Positions 26,933-35,908 of a stretch of DNA of 64,000 bases are shown in pieces. Both the position numbers and the translations under genes were made by a program. This DNA is from an uncultured Paracoccaceae bacterium. GTDB lineage: Bacteria; Pseudomonadota; Alphaproteobacteria; Rhodobacterales; Rhodobacteraceae. The notes beneath the pieces were generated by a model, which did not search any database, was not told the origin of the DNA, and saw nothing but the letters and a program-made list of their open reading frames with translations. The stretch lies in the NCBI GenBank assembly GCA_947500775.1, contig CANMTD010000001.1, positions 806,001 through 870,000 on the forward strand. Reading direction: 5' to 3'. Position 1 is the first letter of the stretch. Every line of letters begins with the position of its first letter.

Positions 26933-27691
26933 CTAACCCTGTTGACGACGCATCAGATAGATATCCATGATCCAGCCATGCGCTTTGCGCGCTTTGGCGC
27001 GGGCGGCGATGATCTGGTCGCCGACTTCGGCCAGCGGGCCGGTCAGGGCGACCTCGTTGGTCATCCCGGCATAGGCGCTCCACCAGATGGTGATGCCGTC
27101 GGGGTCCAGCGTCTGAAACGCGCAATCGCCATCCAGCATGACCACCACCGTATCGGCGCCCGCGGGCCAGCCGTGATCGCGCAGCTGCCGTCCGGTGGTG
27201 ACCACAAAGGGCGCGCCGATCTCGTTCAGCGGGATCGCATGGGTCGCGGTCAGCGCCTGGATCGAGGTGATGCCGGGGATCACGGTCACGCTCAGCGGCA
27301 GATGCCTGGCCACCCGTTCGGCAATGCGCAGCGTGCTGTCGTATAGCGACGGATCGCCCCAAACCAACAGCGCCACCCGGCCGCTGTGACCCTGACGGCG
27401 GGTGATCTCATCCGCCCAGACCTTGGCGATGGCATCGTGCCAGTCATCCACCCCGGCCTCGTAATCGGGGTTGTCGGCATCGCGGCGGGGCAGGTCGAAT
27501 TCCTGTATCCGCACGCCGGGGGTGGTCAGCATTTCGTCACAGATCGCGCGGCGCAGCCCGGCCAGATCGGCCTTGTTGGCGCCTTTGCGCGGGATCAGCA
27601 CCAGATCGCAGTCGTTCAGCGCCCGGATCGCCTGCAACGTCATGTGATCAGGGTTGCCGGTGCCGATGCCGATCAGGAAAAGCTGGATCAT
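26933..27691 (-). CDS. cobF: Precorrin-6A synthase (deacetylating)
   Basis: This 252-residue SAM-dependent tetrapyrrole methylase begins IQLFLIGIGTGNPDHMTLQA and has 'VALLVWGDPSLYDST' and 'VTVIPGITSIQALTA', as expected for CobF. It methylates C1 and expels the C20 acetyl group in the oxygen-dependent cobalamin route, so it marks the aerobic pathway. The ribosome-binding site AAAGG is separated from the ATG by a run of ten Cs on the coding strand. The gene is preceded by a strong hairpin after cbiM. Confidence 0.95.
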   Translation of the reverse strand: MIQLFLIGIGTGNPDHMTLQAIRALNDCDLVLIPRKGANKADLAGLRRAICDEMLTTPGVRIQEFDLPRRDADNPDYEAGVDDWHDAIAKVWADEITRRQGHSGRVALLVWGDPSLYDSTLRIAERVARHLPLSVTVIPGITSIQALTATHAIPLNEIGAPFVVTTGRQLRDHGWPAGADTVVVMLDGDCAFQTLDPDGITIWWSAYAGMTNEVALTGPLAEVGDQIIAARAKARKAHGWIMDIYLMRRQQG

Positions 27692-27716
27692 GGGGGGGGG
27701 GCCTTTTGCAAATGAA

Positions 27717-27740
27717 CACGGCCCCGCAAAGGGGGCCGTG
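27717..27740 (-). terminator. Hairpin between cbiM-like gene and cobF
   Basis: CACGGCCCC-GCAAAG-GGGGCCGTG is a perfect nine-base-pair stem 24 bases past the cbiM stop. It may end the riboswitch-controlled transcript or attenuate read-through into cobF. No U-rich tail follows on the minus strand. Confidence 0.6.
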
Positions 27741-27763
27741 CATCGGAATTCTGGGTAGACGGT

Positions 27764-28435
27764 TCAGGCGGCGGCGTTGTGCAAACGCGGCTCGAACAGG
27801 CCCGAGGCGCGCAACCCCTTGGCCCCGGCCAGAACGGCCAGATCGACCAGCGGTTCCAGTGCGACGACCAGCATGTAAGCCGCGCCAAAGCTGAAGACCG
27901 AGGCGACGTTTTCCGCGCCAAAGCCCTGACCGTAGAACGCCCAGAACGCGACCCAGGCCACCACGCCGCCCTGATAGGCGGTCGACAGCGCCAGCGCCTG
28001 ACCATAGCTCAGATCGACATAGGCGGTATCGCGGGCGATGATCTTGCTGGCCAGCGCCTGCAGCGCGAACAGCGGCACAAGGATCGTGGTCAGGTTCATG
28101 CCGTATTGCGGCAGATCGAAGGGCGCAAAGAACAGCCCCTGCATCAACAGACCCAGGGCCAGACCCAGCGCCGCCGGGGCCGCGCCGAAGATCAGGAACA
28201 GGGTCGAGCCAAGGATGAAGTGCACCTCGGAAACGCCCACGGGGAAATGCGGCAGCACCTGAAAGAAGGTGAATACGGCAGCGGTGGTTGCCACCGAGCG
28301 CGCGGCCAATGAGGCCAGACCGCTGGTGCGGATGGTGTCCCACGCCAGTTTGGCGCCATAGGCGGTGGCGCCTGCGGCCGTGGCATAGCTAAGTGCGATT
28401 TTCGCGCCGTCGACGACGCCTGGTTCGATATGCAT
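27764..28435 (-). CDS. cbiM: CbiM-like cobalt permease (ECF-type S component)
   Basis: This 223-residue membrane protein begins MHI, the N-terminal Met-His used by CbiM to bind Co(II). It has about six hydrophobic helices, including 'VLPHFPVGVSEVHFILGSTLFLIFGAAPAALGLALGLLMQGLFF'. That is a divergent form of the CbiM 'P..TS.HL.....' segment, here with the His retained. The genes for CbiN, CbiQ and CbiO are absent from the window. GGAGGGAAAGAC precedes the ATG, and a cobalamin riboswitch lies about 85 bases upstream on the same strand, which supports cobalt import as the function. Confidence 0.8.
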   Translation of the reverse strand: MHIEPGVVDGAKIALSYATAAGATAYGAKLAWDTIRTSGLASLAARSVATTAAVFTFFQVLPHFPVGVSEVHFILGSTLFLIFGAAPAALGLALGLLMQGLFFAPFDLPQYGMNLTTILVPLFALQALASKIIARDTAYVDLSYGQALALSTAYQGGVVAWVAFWAFYGQGFGAENVASVFSFGAAYMLVVALEPLVDLAVLAGAKGLRASGLFEPRLHNAAA

Positions 28436-28518
28436 GTCTTTCCCTCCGTGCCGTCCGTCCCGACGGCGGTTGAATGTTGTCCGACCCATTTGGCCGGTAT
28501 GGGGCTTTACGGCGCGGG

Positions 28519-28716
28519 GCGCCGGACGGCAGGTCTCCTGACTTGCGGGTCGAAGCGTTTGCCGGACCTTCCCGATCCCTGTGCGGGGATCAGTGGTATG
28601 TTCCGGGCGCTCGCCGCCTACAGTTGCGGGGGCAGTCACGGATTTGGCGCCTGATGGCTACACCTTACCGTGTTCCCTTTTGATCCCCTTGGCATGTTGG
28701 GCCGTGGGGAACCGTC
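28519..28716 (-). ncRNA. Cobalamin riboswitch upstream of cbiM
   Basis: On the minus strand the leader contains, in order, an AAAAGGGAACACGG segment, GACTGCCCCCGCAACTGT, a CCACTG...GGGAAGG core, and the B12 box GCAAGTCAGGAGACCTGCC (28530-28547 region). These are the conserved blocks of the adenosylcobalamin aptamer. A GCCGTC/GGACGGC hairpin just before the cbiM ribosome-binding site may be the expression platform. Binding of adenosylcobalamin should shut off cobalt uptake. Confidence 0.93.
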
Positions 28717-28749
28717 ACAAACAGGGATGTCACGGCTGTCACGGAACTG

Positions 28750-29475
28750 TCAAGCATCACTGTCGGCCAGGGGGCCGTAAAGGATCAGCGCGGGCGCGGT
28801 GCCGGGCGTTTGCGCCAGTTTTTCGGCCAGTTCCGACACGGTCGATCGGGTCAGCATCTGGTCGGGGGTCGATATGGATTCGGCCAGCATCGCGGGGGTA
28901 TCGCCGGGCAGGCCCGCGTCGATCATCCGCAGGGCCAGCCCGGCAAAGGTGCGCTTGCCCATATAGACCACGGTGGTGGCGCCCGGATCGGCAAGGGCGG
29001 TCATGTTCAGCCCTTCGGGCAGCGCGCCGGTCACGTCGTGGCCGGTGACGAACTGCACCCGCCGCGCGGTCAGCCGCCGGGTCAGCGGAATGCCCGCCGC
29101 CGCCGCCGCCGCCGAGGCCGAGGTGACACCGGGGATGATTTCGAACGCGATCCCGGCGGCGCGCAGGGCGACGACCTCTTCCTCCAGCCGCCCGAAAATG
29201 CCCGCGTCGCCGGATTTCAGCCGCACCACATGCGCGCCGCTGCTGGCGTAATCCACCAGCAACCGGCTGACGTGATCCTGTCTGGGCGAGGGGCGACCGG
29301 CGCGTTTGCCGACGCCCACCAGATCGGCGCCGTCGCGGGCGTGGGTCAGGATCGGCCCCGACGACAGATCGTCGAACAGCACCGCATCGGCCTTGCCCAG
29401 CCGATCGACCGCTTTCAGGGTCAGCAGTTCGGGGTCGCCCGGACCGGATGAAACAAAACTGACAAAACCGCTCAT
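28750..29475 (-). CDS. cobA: Uroporphyrinogen-III C-methyltransferase
   Basis: This 241-residue SUMT methylates uroporphyrinogen III at C2 and C7 to precorrin-2. The signatures are 'VSFVSSGPGDPELLTLKAVDRL', 'VRLKSGDAGIFGRLEEEV' and 'GVTSASAAAAAAGIPLTRR', matching the SAM-binding and product-release loops. It lacks the CysG oxidase/ferrochelatase domain, so it is the cobalamin-dedicated form. It is the last gene of cobL-E-M-B-A, with an ATGA overlap with cobB. Confidence 0.95.
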   Translation of the reverse strand: MSGFVSFVSSGPGDPELLTLKAVDRLGKADAVLFDDLSSGPILTHARDGADLVGVGKRAGRPSPRQDHVSRLLVDYASSGAHVVRLKSGDAGIFGRLEEEVVALRAAGIAFEIIPGVTSASAAAAAAGIPLTRRLTARRVQFVTGHDVTGALPEGLNMTALADPGATTVVYMGKRTFAGLALRMIDAGLPGDTPAMLAESISTPDQMLTRSTVSELAEKLAQTPGTAPALILYGPLADSDA

Positions 29476-30776
29476 GTCGCCTCTGCGATCAGGTGAAAAT
29501 AGGTGCCGGTGGCATGGCCCCGGCAGGAGCCGGTTTCTGGCACTTCTGCCCCATTGGCGTCAACCACCCGCGCCAGCGGGGTGTCGGGCTGGTCCAGAAT
29601 GGTGGAAAAGTGGAATTCATGCCCGCGCAGGGCGGTGGCGGGCGCGTGGCCGGGGATCGCATGGTCCAGCGTGGCCAGCCGGTATCCAAGGTGCATCTTG
29701 CGCTTGGCAAAGGATGTGACCAGCCCCAGCAGCCCGGCCATCCGGTGGTGCGTGCCCTGCTTGTCGATCAGCGCCTCGCCCATCGCCATATAGCCCCCGC
29801 ATTCGCCATGCACCGGGCGGGTCTGCGCGAACCCCTGCAACCCGGTGCGGAAAGTGCCCGCAGCGGCCAGCCTGCCTGCATGCAGCTCGGGGTATCCGCC
29901 GGGTAGCCAGCAGGTATCGGCGCTGTCATCCGGGGCCTGATCGGCCAGCGGCGAGAATGGCAAAATCTCGGCCCCCGCGGCGCGCCAGCCCTGCAACAGA
30001 TGCGGATAGACAAAGGAAAACGCCGCGTCGCGGGCCAGCGCGATCCGCTGGCCGGGCGGCGTGATGGCATGTTGTGCGGGGGGCAACCTTGTGGGGGCGG
30101 CGGCGGCCCGCATCGCCTGAATATCCAGATGCGCGCCGACAAAGGCGGCAGCCTCATCCAGAATCCGCTCCAGCTCGGGCTGTTCTTCGGCCTGCACCAG
30201 CCCAAGGTGGCGTTCGGGCAGGGCGATGTCCTTGTTGCGGGGCAGGGCGCCGAAGACGGGGATGCCCGCGCGGTCCATCCCGTCGCGGACCAAAGCTTCG
30301 TGCCGGGGGCTGGCGACCTTGTTCAGCACCACGCCCGCCAGGGTCACGTCATCGCGCAGCTCGGCAAAGCCCTTGGCCACCGCCGCCGCCGATTGCGCCT
30401 GACCCGACACATCCAGCACCAGAACCACCGGCCAGCCGGTCAGCGCCGCCATATCGGCGCTGGCCCCGGTGCCGCATTCGCCGGGGGTGGCGACGCCGTC
30501 GAACAGGCCCATCGACCCTTCGGCCAGCGCCAGATCGCACCCTTCGGCCGCGCTCAGCAGCGCGCCCAACTGGCCGCGCCCCATCGCCCAGCTGTCCAGA
30601 TTGACCGAGGCCCGCCCGCTTGCAGCCGCGTGAAACGCGGGGTCGATATAATCCGGCCCGCTTTTGAACGGCTGCACCGTGACGCCCGCGCCCCGCAGCG
30701 CGGGCAGCAGCCCCAGCATCAGCGTGGTCTTGCCCGTCCCCGAGGCCGGGGCCGATATCAGCAGCCCGGGCGTCAT
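29472..30776 (-). CDS. cobB: Hydrogenobyrinic acid a,c-diamide synthase
   Basis: This 434-residue ATP-dependent glutamine amidotransferase has an N-terminal P-loop ([12 protein letters not shown]) and a C-terminal triad-type glutaminase domain with the nucleophile in [11 protein letters not shown] and a downstream catalytic His. It amidates the a and c acetate side chains of hydrogenobyrinic acid before cobalt insertion. The size and domain order are normal. It overlaps both cobM and cobA by four bases. Confidence 0.95.
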   Translation of the reverse strand: MTPGLLISAPASGTGKTTLMLGLLPALRGAGVTVQPFKSGPDYIDPAFHAAASGRASVNLDSWAMGRGQLGALLSAAEGCDLALAEGSMGLFDGVATPGECGTGASADMAALTGWPVVLVLDVSGQAQSAAAVAKGFAELRDDVTLAGVVLNKVASPRHEALVRDGMDRAGIPVFGALPRNKDIALPERHLGLVQAEEQPELERILDEAAAFVGAHLDIQAMRAAAAPTRLPPAQHAITPPGQRIALARDAAFSFVYPHLLQGWRAAGAEILPFSPLADQAPDDSADTCWLPGGYPELHAGRLAAAGTFRTGLQGFAQTRPVHGECGGYMAMGEALIDKQGTHHRMAGLLGLVTSFAKRKMHLGYRLATLDHAIPGHAPATALRGHEFHFSTILDQPDTPLARVVDANGAEVPETGSCRGHATGTYFHLIAEAT

Positions 30777-31558
30777 TCGCTGCCCTCGGGGAACCGTGGC
30801 GCGGTGCCGACGGGGCGGAAGCGCCGGTCATAGGTGCCCGCGTAAAGACAGCTTTCGTCGAACTCCTCGGCGCCGATCGCATGGCCGACCATGATCAGCG
30901 CGGTGCGCCCGCGTTCGCCGCCCGTGGCGTCCAGAACGGTTTCAAGCGTGGCGTGGACGATGCGCTGATCGGGCCATGTGGCGCGCCAGATCACCGCGAC
31001 CGGACAATCCGGGCCGTAATGCGGGGTCAGTTCGTCCACCACCTGTTCCAGCACATGCACCGACAGATGCACCGCCAGCGTGGCGCCGGTGGCGGCGAAA
31101 TTCGCCAGGGTTTCGCCTTCGGGCATGGCCGAGGCGCGCCCCGAGGTCCGCGTCAGCACCACCGATTGCGCGACCCCCGGCAGGGTCAGTTCGGCCCCAA
31201 GTGCTGCTGCGGCGGCGGCAAAGGCGGGCACGCCCGGCGTCACGTCATAGGGGATGTCCAGCGCGCGCAACCGGCGCAGCTGTTCGCCCATCGCCGACCA
31301 GACCGACAGATCGCCCGAATGCAGCCGCGCCACATCGTGGCCCGCCGCATGGGCCGCCTGAATTTCGGCGATGATTTCGTCCAGCGACAGCGATGCGGTG
31401 TTCACGATATGCGCGCCGTCCGGGCAATGCGCCAAAATCTCTTGCGGGACCAGCGATCCCGCATACAGGCACACCGGGCAGGCGGCGATCAGGTCGCGCC
31501 CGCGCAGGGTGATCAGGTCGGCGGCACCGGGGCCTGCGCCAATGAAATGCACGGTCAT
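30773..31558 (-). CDS. cobM: Precorrin-4 C11-methyltransferase
   Basis: This 261-residue tetrapyrrole methylase opens with [19 protein letters not shown]. It also has '[18 protein letters not shown]', '[16 protein letters not shown]' and '[20 protein letters not shown]', the family hallmarks of CobM/CbiF. It adds the methyl group at C11 of precorrin-4 using SAM. It is chained to cobE and cobB by ATGA overlaps. Confidence 0.95.
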   Translation of the reverse strand: MTVHFIGAGPGAADLITLRGRDLIAACPVCLYAGSLVPQEILAHCPDGAHIVNTASLSLDEIIAEIQAAHAAGHDVARLHSGDLSVWSAMGEQLRRLRALDIPYDVTPGVPAFAAAAAALGAELTLPGVAQSVVLTRTSGRASAMPEGETLANFAATGATLAVHLSVHVLEQVVDELTPHYGPDCPVAVIWRATWPDQRIVHATLETVLDATGGERGRTALIMVGHAIGAEEFDESCLYAGTYDRRFRPVGTAPRFPEGSE

Positions 31559-31917
31559 GGGGTTGGTCCTTTTGCAATTGCGGCTGTGGCGCTGCCATCG
31601 GCGGAAACGGCGCGCGGCCCGATCAGCCGGGCACCGGGGCCTGCGGCGGCCAAAGCGGCGGCCTCGGCCACCGATCCGGTGCCAAAGCGCGCCTCTATCC
31701 TGTCAGAGCGGGTCAGGGTCACCTGACCGCGCAACATGTCTTCGGGTATCTCGATCAGCTCCAGCCCCAGATCGGCGGCGAAATCGCGCAGCGCGGGCAG
31801 GGCGGCGCGCGCCGGGGTGGTGGCCAGCGCCTGCGCCTCGCCACCCGCGCGGGTCAGCGCGTCGTGCAGGGCGGCCTTGGTTACGGTGGCGCGGCATCCC
31901 AATCCGGCAATCCTCAT
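31555..31917 (-). CDS. cobE: CobE, CbiG C-terminal-like cobalamin biosynthesis protein
   Basis: This 120-residue protein begins [17 protein letters not shown] and has the '[21 protein letters not shown]' and '[24 protein letters not shown]' segments of CobE, which corresponds to the C-terminal domain of CbiG. Its exact role in the aerobic pathway is not firmly established. I set the start at the ATG at 31915-31917, overlapping the cobL stop by four bases; the much longer upstream reading is a shadow of cobL. Confidence 0.9.
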   Translation of the reverse strand: MRIAGLGCRATVTKAALHDALTRAGGEAQALATTPARAALPALRDFAADLGLELIEIPEDMLRGQVTLTRSDRIEARFGTGSVAEAAALAAAGPGARLIGPRAVSADGSATAAIAKGPTP

Positions 31918-33101
31918 CGGGTCACGCTCCATTGTACCACGGGGCGGGCGGGGGCCCAGCCGCGCAACGTGCCCAGCGGCTGCGCCTCGGCCAGTTCCAC
32001 GCGCAGCAACTGTCCGCCTTTGTCGCCGTGCCACTGGGCCAGCAGGGTTTCGGTGTCCAGCGTCACGGCGTTGATCACGATTTGCGTGCCTGCGGGCAGG
32101 CGGTCCCACAGCGCCGTCAACAGTGCTTGATCCGCGCCGCCGCCGATGAAGACGGCGTCGGGGGCGGGCAGGTCGGCCAGCGCCTGCAGCGAGGGCGCGG
32201 TCACGACATCCATCCGGTTGTCCAGCCCGAACCGCGCGATATTGGTGTGGATGTTCCGGGCCCGGTCGTCGCGCCGTTCCACCGCGATGGCCCGCGCCCC
32301 GGGTGCGGCCAGACACCATTCGACCGAGATCGACCCCGAGCCAGCGCCCAAATCCCACAGCATCTGTCCCGGGCGCGGGGCCAGCGCCGACAGCGTCAGC
32401 GCGCGTATGGGGCGTTTGGTGATCTGCCCGTCATGGGCAAACAGATCGTCCGCCAGACCGCTGGCGCGCGGCAGGCCCGCCGCCCCCGCCGGATCAATCG
32501 CAACCGCCACCGGGTGCTGCACCCCGGTCAGATCGAAGTCATCGGCCCGACCCTGCCGCACCCGTTCGCGCGGGCCGCCCAAAGCCTCAAGAACATGCAA
32601 GGTTGACGCCCCGAACCCCTGATCCGTCAGCCACGCCGCCAGTTGCGCAGGCGCCGCGCCATCGCGCAGCGTGGCGATGATCCGCTGACCGGGGGCCAGC
32701 ACCGGCACCAGCCGTTCAAAGGGCGCGGCATGCAGGCCGAAACACAAGCTCTCCTCCAGCCGCCAGCCCAGCCGGGCTGCGGCCAGCGCGAAACAGGACG
32801 GGGCCGGATGCGCCACCCATTCGCCCGGTTGCAGATGCCGGGTCAGGCTGCTGCCCGCGCCGAACCAGAACGGATCGCCCGAGGCCAGAACCACCACACG
32901 CTGGCCCTTGACGGCCAGAACCGGCTCCACCGAAAACGGTACCGGCCAAGGCTGGCCCCGGTCGCCCGCGCCCACCAGATCCAGATGCCGCGGCCCGCCA
33001 AAGACGATCTGCGCCTCGTTCAGCGCTTTGCGGCTTGCGGCGGTCAGCCCATCCGGGCCATCTTCGCCCAATCCGATGATGGTCACCCAGGGTTCAGCCA
33101 T
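31914..33101 (-). CDS. cobL: Precorrin-6Y C5,15-methyltransferase (decarboxylating)
   Basis: This 395-residue fusion has an N-terminal CbiE-type methylase (VTIIGLGEDGPDGLTAASRKAL, VVLASGDPFWFGAG) and a C-terminal CbiT-type Rossmann methylase (LWDLGAGSGSISVEW). Together they methylate C5 and C15 and decarboxylate the C12 side chain. AAGGA eight bases before the ATG at 33099-33101 supports this start. That start codon overlaps the cobK start codon on the other strand (shared CATG). Confidence 0.95.
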   Translation of the reverse strand: MAEPWVTIIGLGEDGPDGLTAASRKALNEAQIVFGGPRHLDLVGAGDRGQPWPVPFSVEPVLAVKGQRVVVLASGDPFWFGAGSSLTRHLQPGEWVAHPAPSCFALAAARLGWRLEESLCFGLHAAPFERLVPVLAPGQRIIATLRDGAAPAQLAAWLTDQGFGASTLHVLEALGGPRERVRQGRADDFDLTGVQHPVAVAIDPAGAAGLPRASGLADDLFAHDGQITKRPIRALTLSALAPRPGQMLWDLGAGSGSISVEWCLAAPGARAIAVERRDDRARNIHTNIARFGLDNRMDVVTAPSLQALADLPAPDAVFIGGGADQALLTALWDRLPAGTQIVINAVTLDTETLLAQWHGDKGGQLLRVELAEAQPLGTLRGWAPARPVVQWSVTR

Positions 33102-33849
33102 GACACGTATCCTTTTGCTCGGCGGCACGACCGAGGCGCGGCGCATGGCGCAGGCATTGGCCGATGCCGGGGCGGATGCGGTGTTTTCCTATGCCGGGCA
33201 CACCGACAACCCGATGGCCCAGCCCTTGCCGACGCGGATGGGCGGCTTTGGCGGCATCGACGGGCTGGCCGGGTATCTGAGCGCCGAGCGGATCACCCAT
33301 GTGATCGACGCCACCCATCCCTTCGCCGCACAGATGAGCGCGCATGCCGTTGCCGCCTGCACGCAAACCGGCGTGGCGCTGGCCGCGCTGGAACGTCCCG
33401 CGTGGCAGGCGGGCCCCGGTGATGACTGGCGCTCTGTGCCCGATATGGCGGGGGCGCTGAACGCGCTGCCCGATGCCCCCACGCGCATCTTTCTGGCCAT
33501 CGGCCGGCTGAACCTTGATCTTTTCGCCGCCCGGCCCCAGCACCATTACCTGCTGCGCGTGGTCGATACCCCCAAGGGTGCTTTGCCCTTGCCGCAGGCC
33601 GATGTGGTGGTGGCCAAGGGACCGTTCAGCGCAGATGCGGACCGCGCCCTGATGCTGGATCACGGCACGCAATTGATCGTGGCCAAGAACGGCGGCGGCA
33701 GCGGTGCGCGGGCCAAGCTGGACGCGGCGCGCGATCTGGGCCTGCCGGTGATCATGATCGACCGGCCCGCCGTGCCCGTGCGCGCCACGTTCGGCACCGT
33801 GGATCAGGTGATGGCATGGCTGGGTCACGATGCCGACCTTGGGGTGTAG
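33100..33849 (+). CDS. cobK: Precorrin-6A reductase
   Basis: This 249-residue NADPH-dependent reductase opens MTRILLLGGTTEARRMAQALA and has 'VIDATHPFAAQMSAHA' and 'KGPFSADADRALM', typical of CobK/CbiJ. It reduces precorrin-6A to precorrin-6B. It is the only plus-strand gene inside the cobW-to-cobA minus-strand series. Its ATG overlaps the cobL ATG by two bases, and its 3' end overlaps cobJ by 25 bases. Its promoter must therefore lie inside cobL, and transcription of the two strands should interfere. Confidence 0.95.
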   Translation: MTRILLLGGTTEARRMAQALADAGADAVFSYAGHTDNPMAQPLPTRMGGFGGIDGLAGYLSAERITHVIDATHPFAAQMSAHAVAACTQTGVALAALERPAWQAGPGDDWRSVPDMAGALNALPDAPTRIFLAIGRLNLDLFAARPQHHYLLRVVDTPKGALPLPQADVVVAKGPFSADADRALMLDHGTQLIVAKNGGGSGARAKLDAARDLGLPVIMIDRPAVPVRATFGTVDQVMAWLGHDADLGV

Positions 33850-34562
33850 ATCCAGCGCCCCACGGCGCGGGTGTCGCGGTTTCCGACAATCACAAGAGTG
33901 CGCATATCGGCCATTTCGGGCGTCGCCTCGTTCAGGGTGACGGTGGTGATTTCCTCGTCAGGTTTGGTCACCGATCTGGCGAAGGTGATCAGCGTATCGC
34001 CCCCCGCCTCGGTGCGCAAAACCTCCAGCGCGCGGGCAAACTGATGCGGGCGGCTTTTGCTGCGGGGGTTGTAGAATGCCATGGCAAACCCGGCCTGTGC
34101 GGCCAGCCGCAGCCGGTGTTCGATCAGATCCCAGGGTTTCAGGTTATCGGACAGGTTGATGGCGGCGAAATCATGCCCCAGCGGCGCGCCGATACGCGCG
34201 GCGGCGGCCAGCATGGCGGTGATGCCGGGCAGGATGCGGATATCAAGGCTCAGCCATTCCCGCGGTCCGGCCTCCAGCGCCTCAAACAGGGCCGAGGCCA
34301 TGGCGAAGACGCCGGGATCGCCCGAGGATACCACCACCACGCGGCGCCCGGCGGCGGCCATTTCCAGCGCGTGGCGTGCGCGGTCCAGTTCAACGCGGTT
34401 GTCGCTGGCGTGCAGGGTCAGCCCGTCGCGCGGGGCCACCCGTTTGACGTAAGGGATATAGCCGACCACATCGGTCGCCCCGGCCAGTGCTGCGCGCACC
34501 TCATCCGTGATCAGCGCCTCATCCCCGGGGCCAAGGCCCGCCACGACAACCCAGCCGCTCAT
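33825..34562 (-). CDS. cobJ: Precorrin-3B C17-methyltransferase
   Basis: This 245-residue ring-contracting methylase opens 'VVVAGLGPGDEALITDEVRAAL'. It has 'VVSSGDPGVFAMASALFEAL' and 'GITAMLAAAARIGAPLGHDFAAINLSD', and ends with a 'MRTLVIVGNRDTRAVG' strand; all are CobJ hallmarks. It methylates C17 and contracts the ring to give precorrin-4. It overlaps cobI upstream by four bases and cobK convergently by 25 bases. Confidence 0.95.
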   Translation of the reverse strand: MSGWVVVAGLGPGDEALITDEVRAALAGATDVVGYIPYVKRVAPRDGLTLHASDNRVELDRARHALEMAAAGRRVVVVSSGDPGVFAMASALFEALEAGPREWLSLDIRILPGITAMLAAAARIGAPLGHDFAAINLSDNLKPWDLIEHRLRLAAQAGFAMAFYNPRSKSRPHQFARALEVLRTEAGGDTLITFARSVTKPDEEITTVTLNEATPEMADMRTLVIVGNRDTRAVGRWIYTPRSAS

Positions 34563-35275
34563 GGCCGCCGCCCCTGTCCGTGGACCAGCACGATGGCGAA
34601 ATAGGGCACCTCGTCGCCCATATCGGTCAGTTTCTGCACGGTCTGGCCGGGCATGGTGCCCTGTTCCACGATCCAGGCGTCCTCCAGCCGCCCGGCGGCG
34701 TCCAATGCGCGGCGCAGCTTGGGCAGGTTGCGCCCGATTTTCATGACCACCAGCGCGTTGGTGTCGGCGGCGCGTGTGGCCAGTTCATCCTCGGGCAGGG
34801 TGGCCATCAGCACGGTCATCACATCGTCGCCCCATGTGATCGGCATATCCGTCGCCGTCCAGCAGCCTGACATGCCGGTGATACCGGGTACCACCTCGAC
34901 CTTGCAGCGGCCCTGCAGGCGGGAATGCAGATGCATGAACGAGCCATAGAAGAACGGATCGCCTTCGCACAGAACGATCACATCGCCGGTCTGCGCGACC
35001 TTGGCCAGACGGTCGGTCCAATCGTCATAAAAGGCCGACAGGATGCGGTTGTATTCAGGGTCGCTGAAATGAATTTCAGTCGTGACCGGGTATTCCATCG
35101 GGTATTCGGTGACGCCTTCGGCCAACAATCCCTCGACGGTCTGCCGGGCCTTGCCGGGGCGGCCCGCCTTGCGGAAATAGGCCACATGCGCCGCCCCGCG
35201 CAGCAGGCGGTCGGCGCGCACGCTCATCAGATCGGGGTCGCCGGGGCCAAGGCCGATGCAGATTACCTTGCCCAT
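34559..35275 (-). CDS. cobI: Precorrin-2 C20-methyltransferase
   Basis: This 238-residue tetrapyrrole methylase has 'VICIGLGPGDPDLMSVRADRLL', 'VIVLCEGDPFFYGSFMHLHSRL' and 'VVPGITGMSGCWTATDMPI', matching CobI. It converts precorrin-2 to precorrin-3A. It sits 3 bases from cobH and overlaps cobJ by four bases in the minus-strand operon. Confidence 0.95.
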   Translation of the reverse strand: MGKVICIGLGPGDPDLMSVRADRLLRGAAHVAYFRKAGRPGKARQTVEGLLAEGVTEYPMEYPVTTEIHFSDPEYNRILSAFYDDWTDRLAKVAQTGDVIVLCEGDPFFYGSFMHLHSRLQGRCKVEVVPGITGMSGCWTATDMPITWGDDVMTVLMATLPEDELATRAADTNALVVMKIGRNLPKLRRALDAAGRLEDAWIVEQGTMPGQTVQKLTDMGDEVPYFAIVLVHGQGRRP

Positions 35276-35278
35276 ATC

Positions 35279-35908
35279 CTATTCCTTCCGGCTGGCCAGC
35301 GCGTTGACCGCGGCCACGGTGATGGCGGACCCGCCCAGACGCCCCTGAACGATCATCGACGGCACCGGCAGATCGGCCATCAGCGCGTCCTTGGATTCGC
35401 GCGCGCCGACAAAGCCGACGGGGCACCCGATGATTGCGGCGGGCCGGGGGCAACTGGGGTCCTCAAGCATGTTCAGCAGGCGAAACAACGCAGTGGGCGC
35501 GTTGCCGATGGCCACGATCGCGCCGTCCAGATCGGGACGCCACAGCTCCACCGCCGCCGCCGACCGGGTGTTGCCCATATCGCGTGCCATCTGCGGCACT
35601 TTCGGATCGCGCAGGGTGCAGATCACCCGGTTGTCGGCGGGCAGGCGCGGGCGGGTGATCCCTTCAGAGACCATATAGGCGTCGCACAGGATCGGCGCGC
35701 CAGCCTGCAGTGCCGCGCGGGCGATGGTGGCCATGCCGGGGGAAAACCGCACATCGCGTTCCAGCCCGACCAGACCGGCGGCATGGATCATGCGCACCAC
35801 GACGCCTTCCTCGTCGGCATCGAAACGGGCCAGATCGGCCTCGGCGCGGATGGTGGCAAAGCTTTCGGCATAGATCGCGGCGCCGTCGGTTTCATAGCTG
35901 TGGGGCAT
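35279..35908 (-). CDS. cobH: Precorrin-8X methylmutase
   Basis: This 209-residue protein moves the C11 methyl to C12 to form hydrogenobyrinic acid. Family segments are 'YAESFATIRAEADL', 'MIHAAGLVGLERDVRFSP' with the catalytic His, 'TRSAAAVELW' and 'AAIIGCPVGFVGARESK'. It overlaps the 3' end of cobG's reading frame by 17 bases, suggesting coupled translation. Confidence 0.95.
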   Translation of the reverse strand: MPHSYETDGAAIYAESFATIRAEADLARFDADEEGVVVRMIHAAGLVGLERDVRFSPGMATIARAALQAGAPILCDAYMVSEGITRPRLPADNRVICTLRDPKVPQMARDMGNTRSAAAVELWRPDLDGAIVAIGNAPTALFRLLNMLEDPSCPRPAAIIGCPVGFVGARESKDALMADLPVPSMIVQGRLGGSAITVAAVNALASRKE

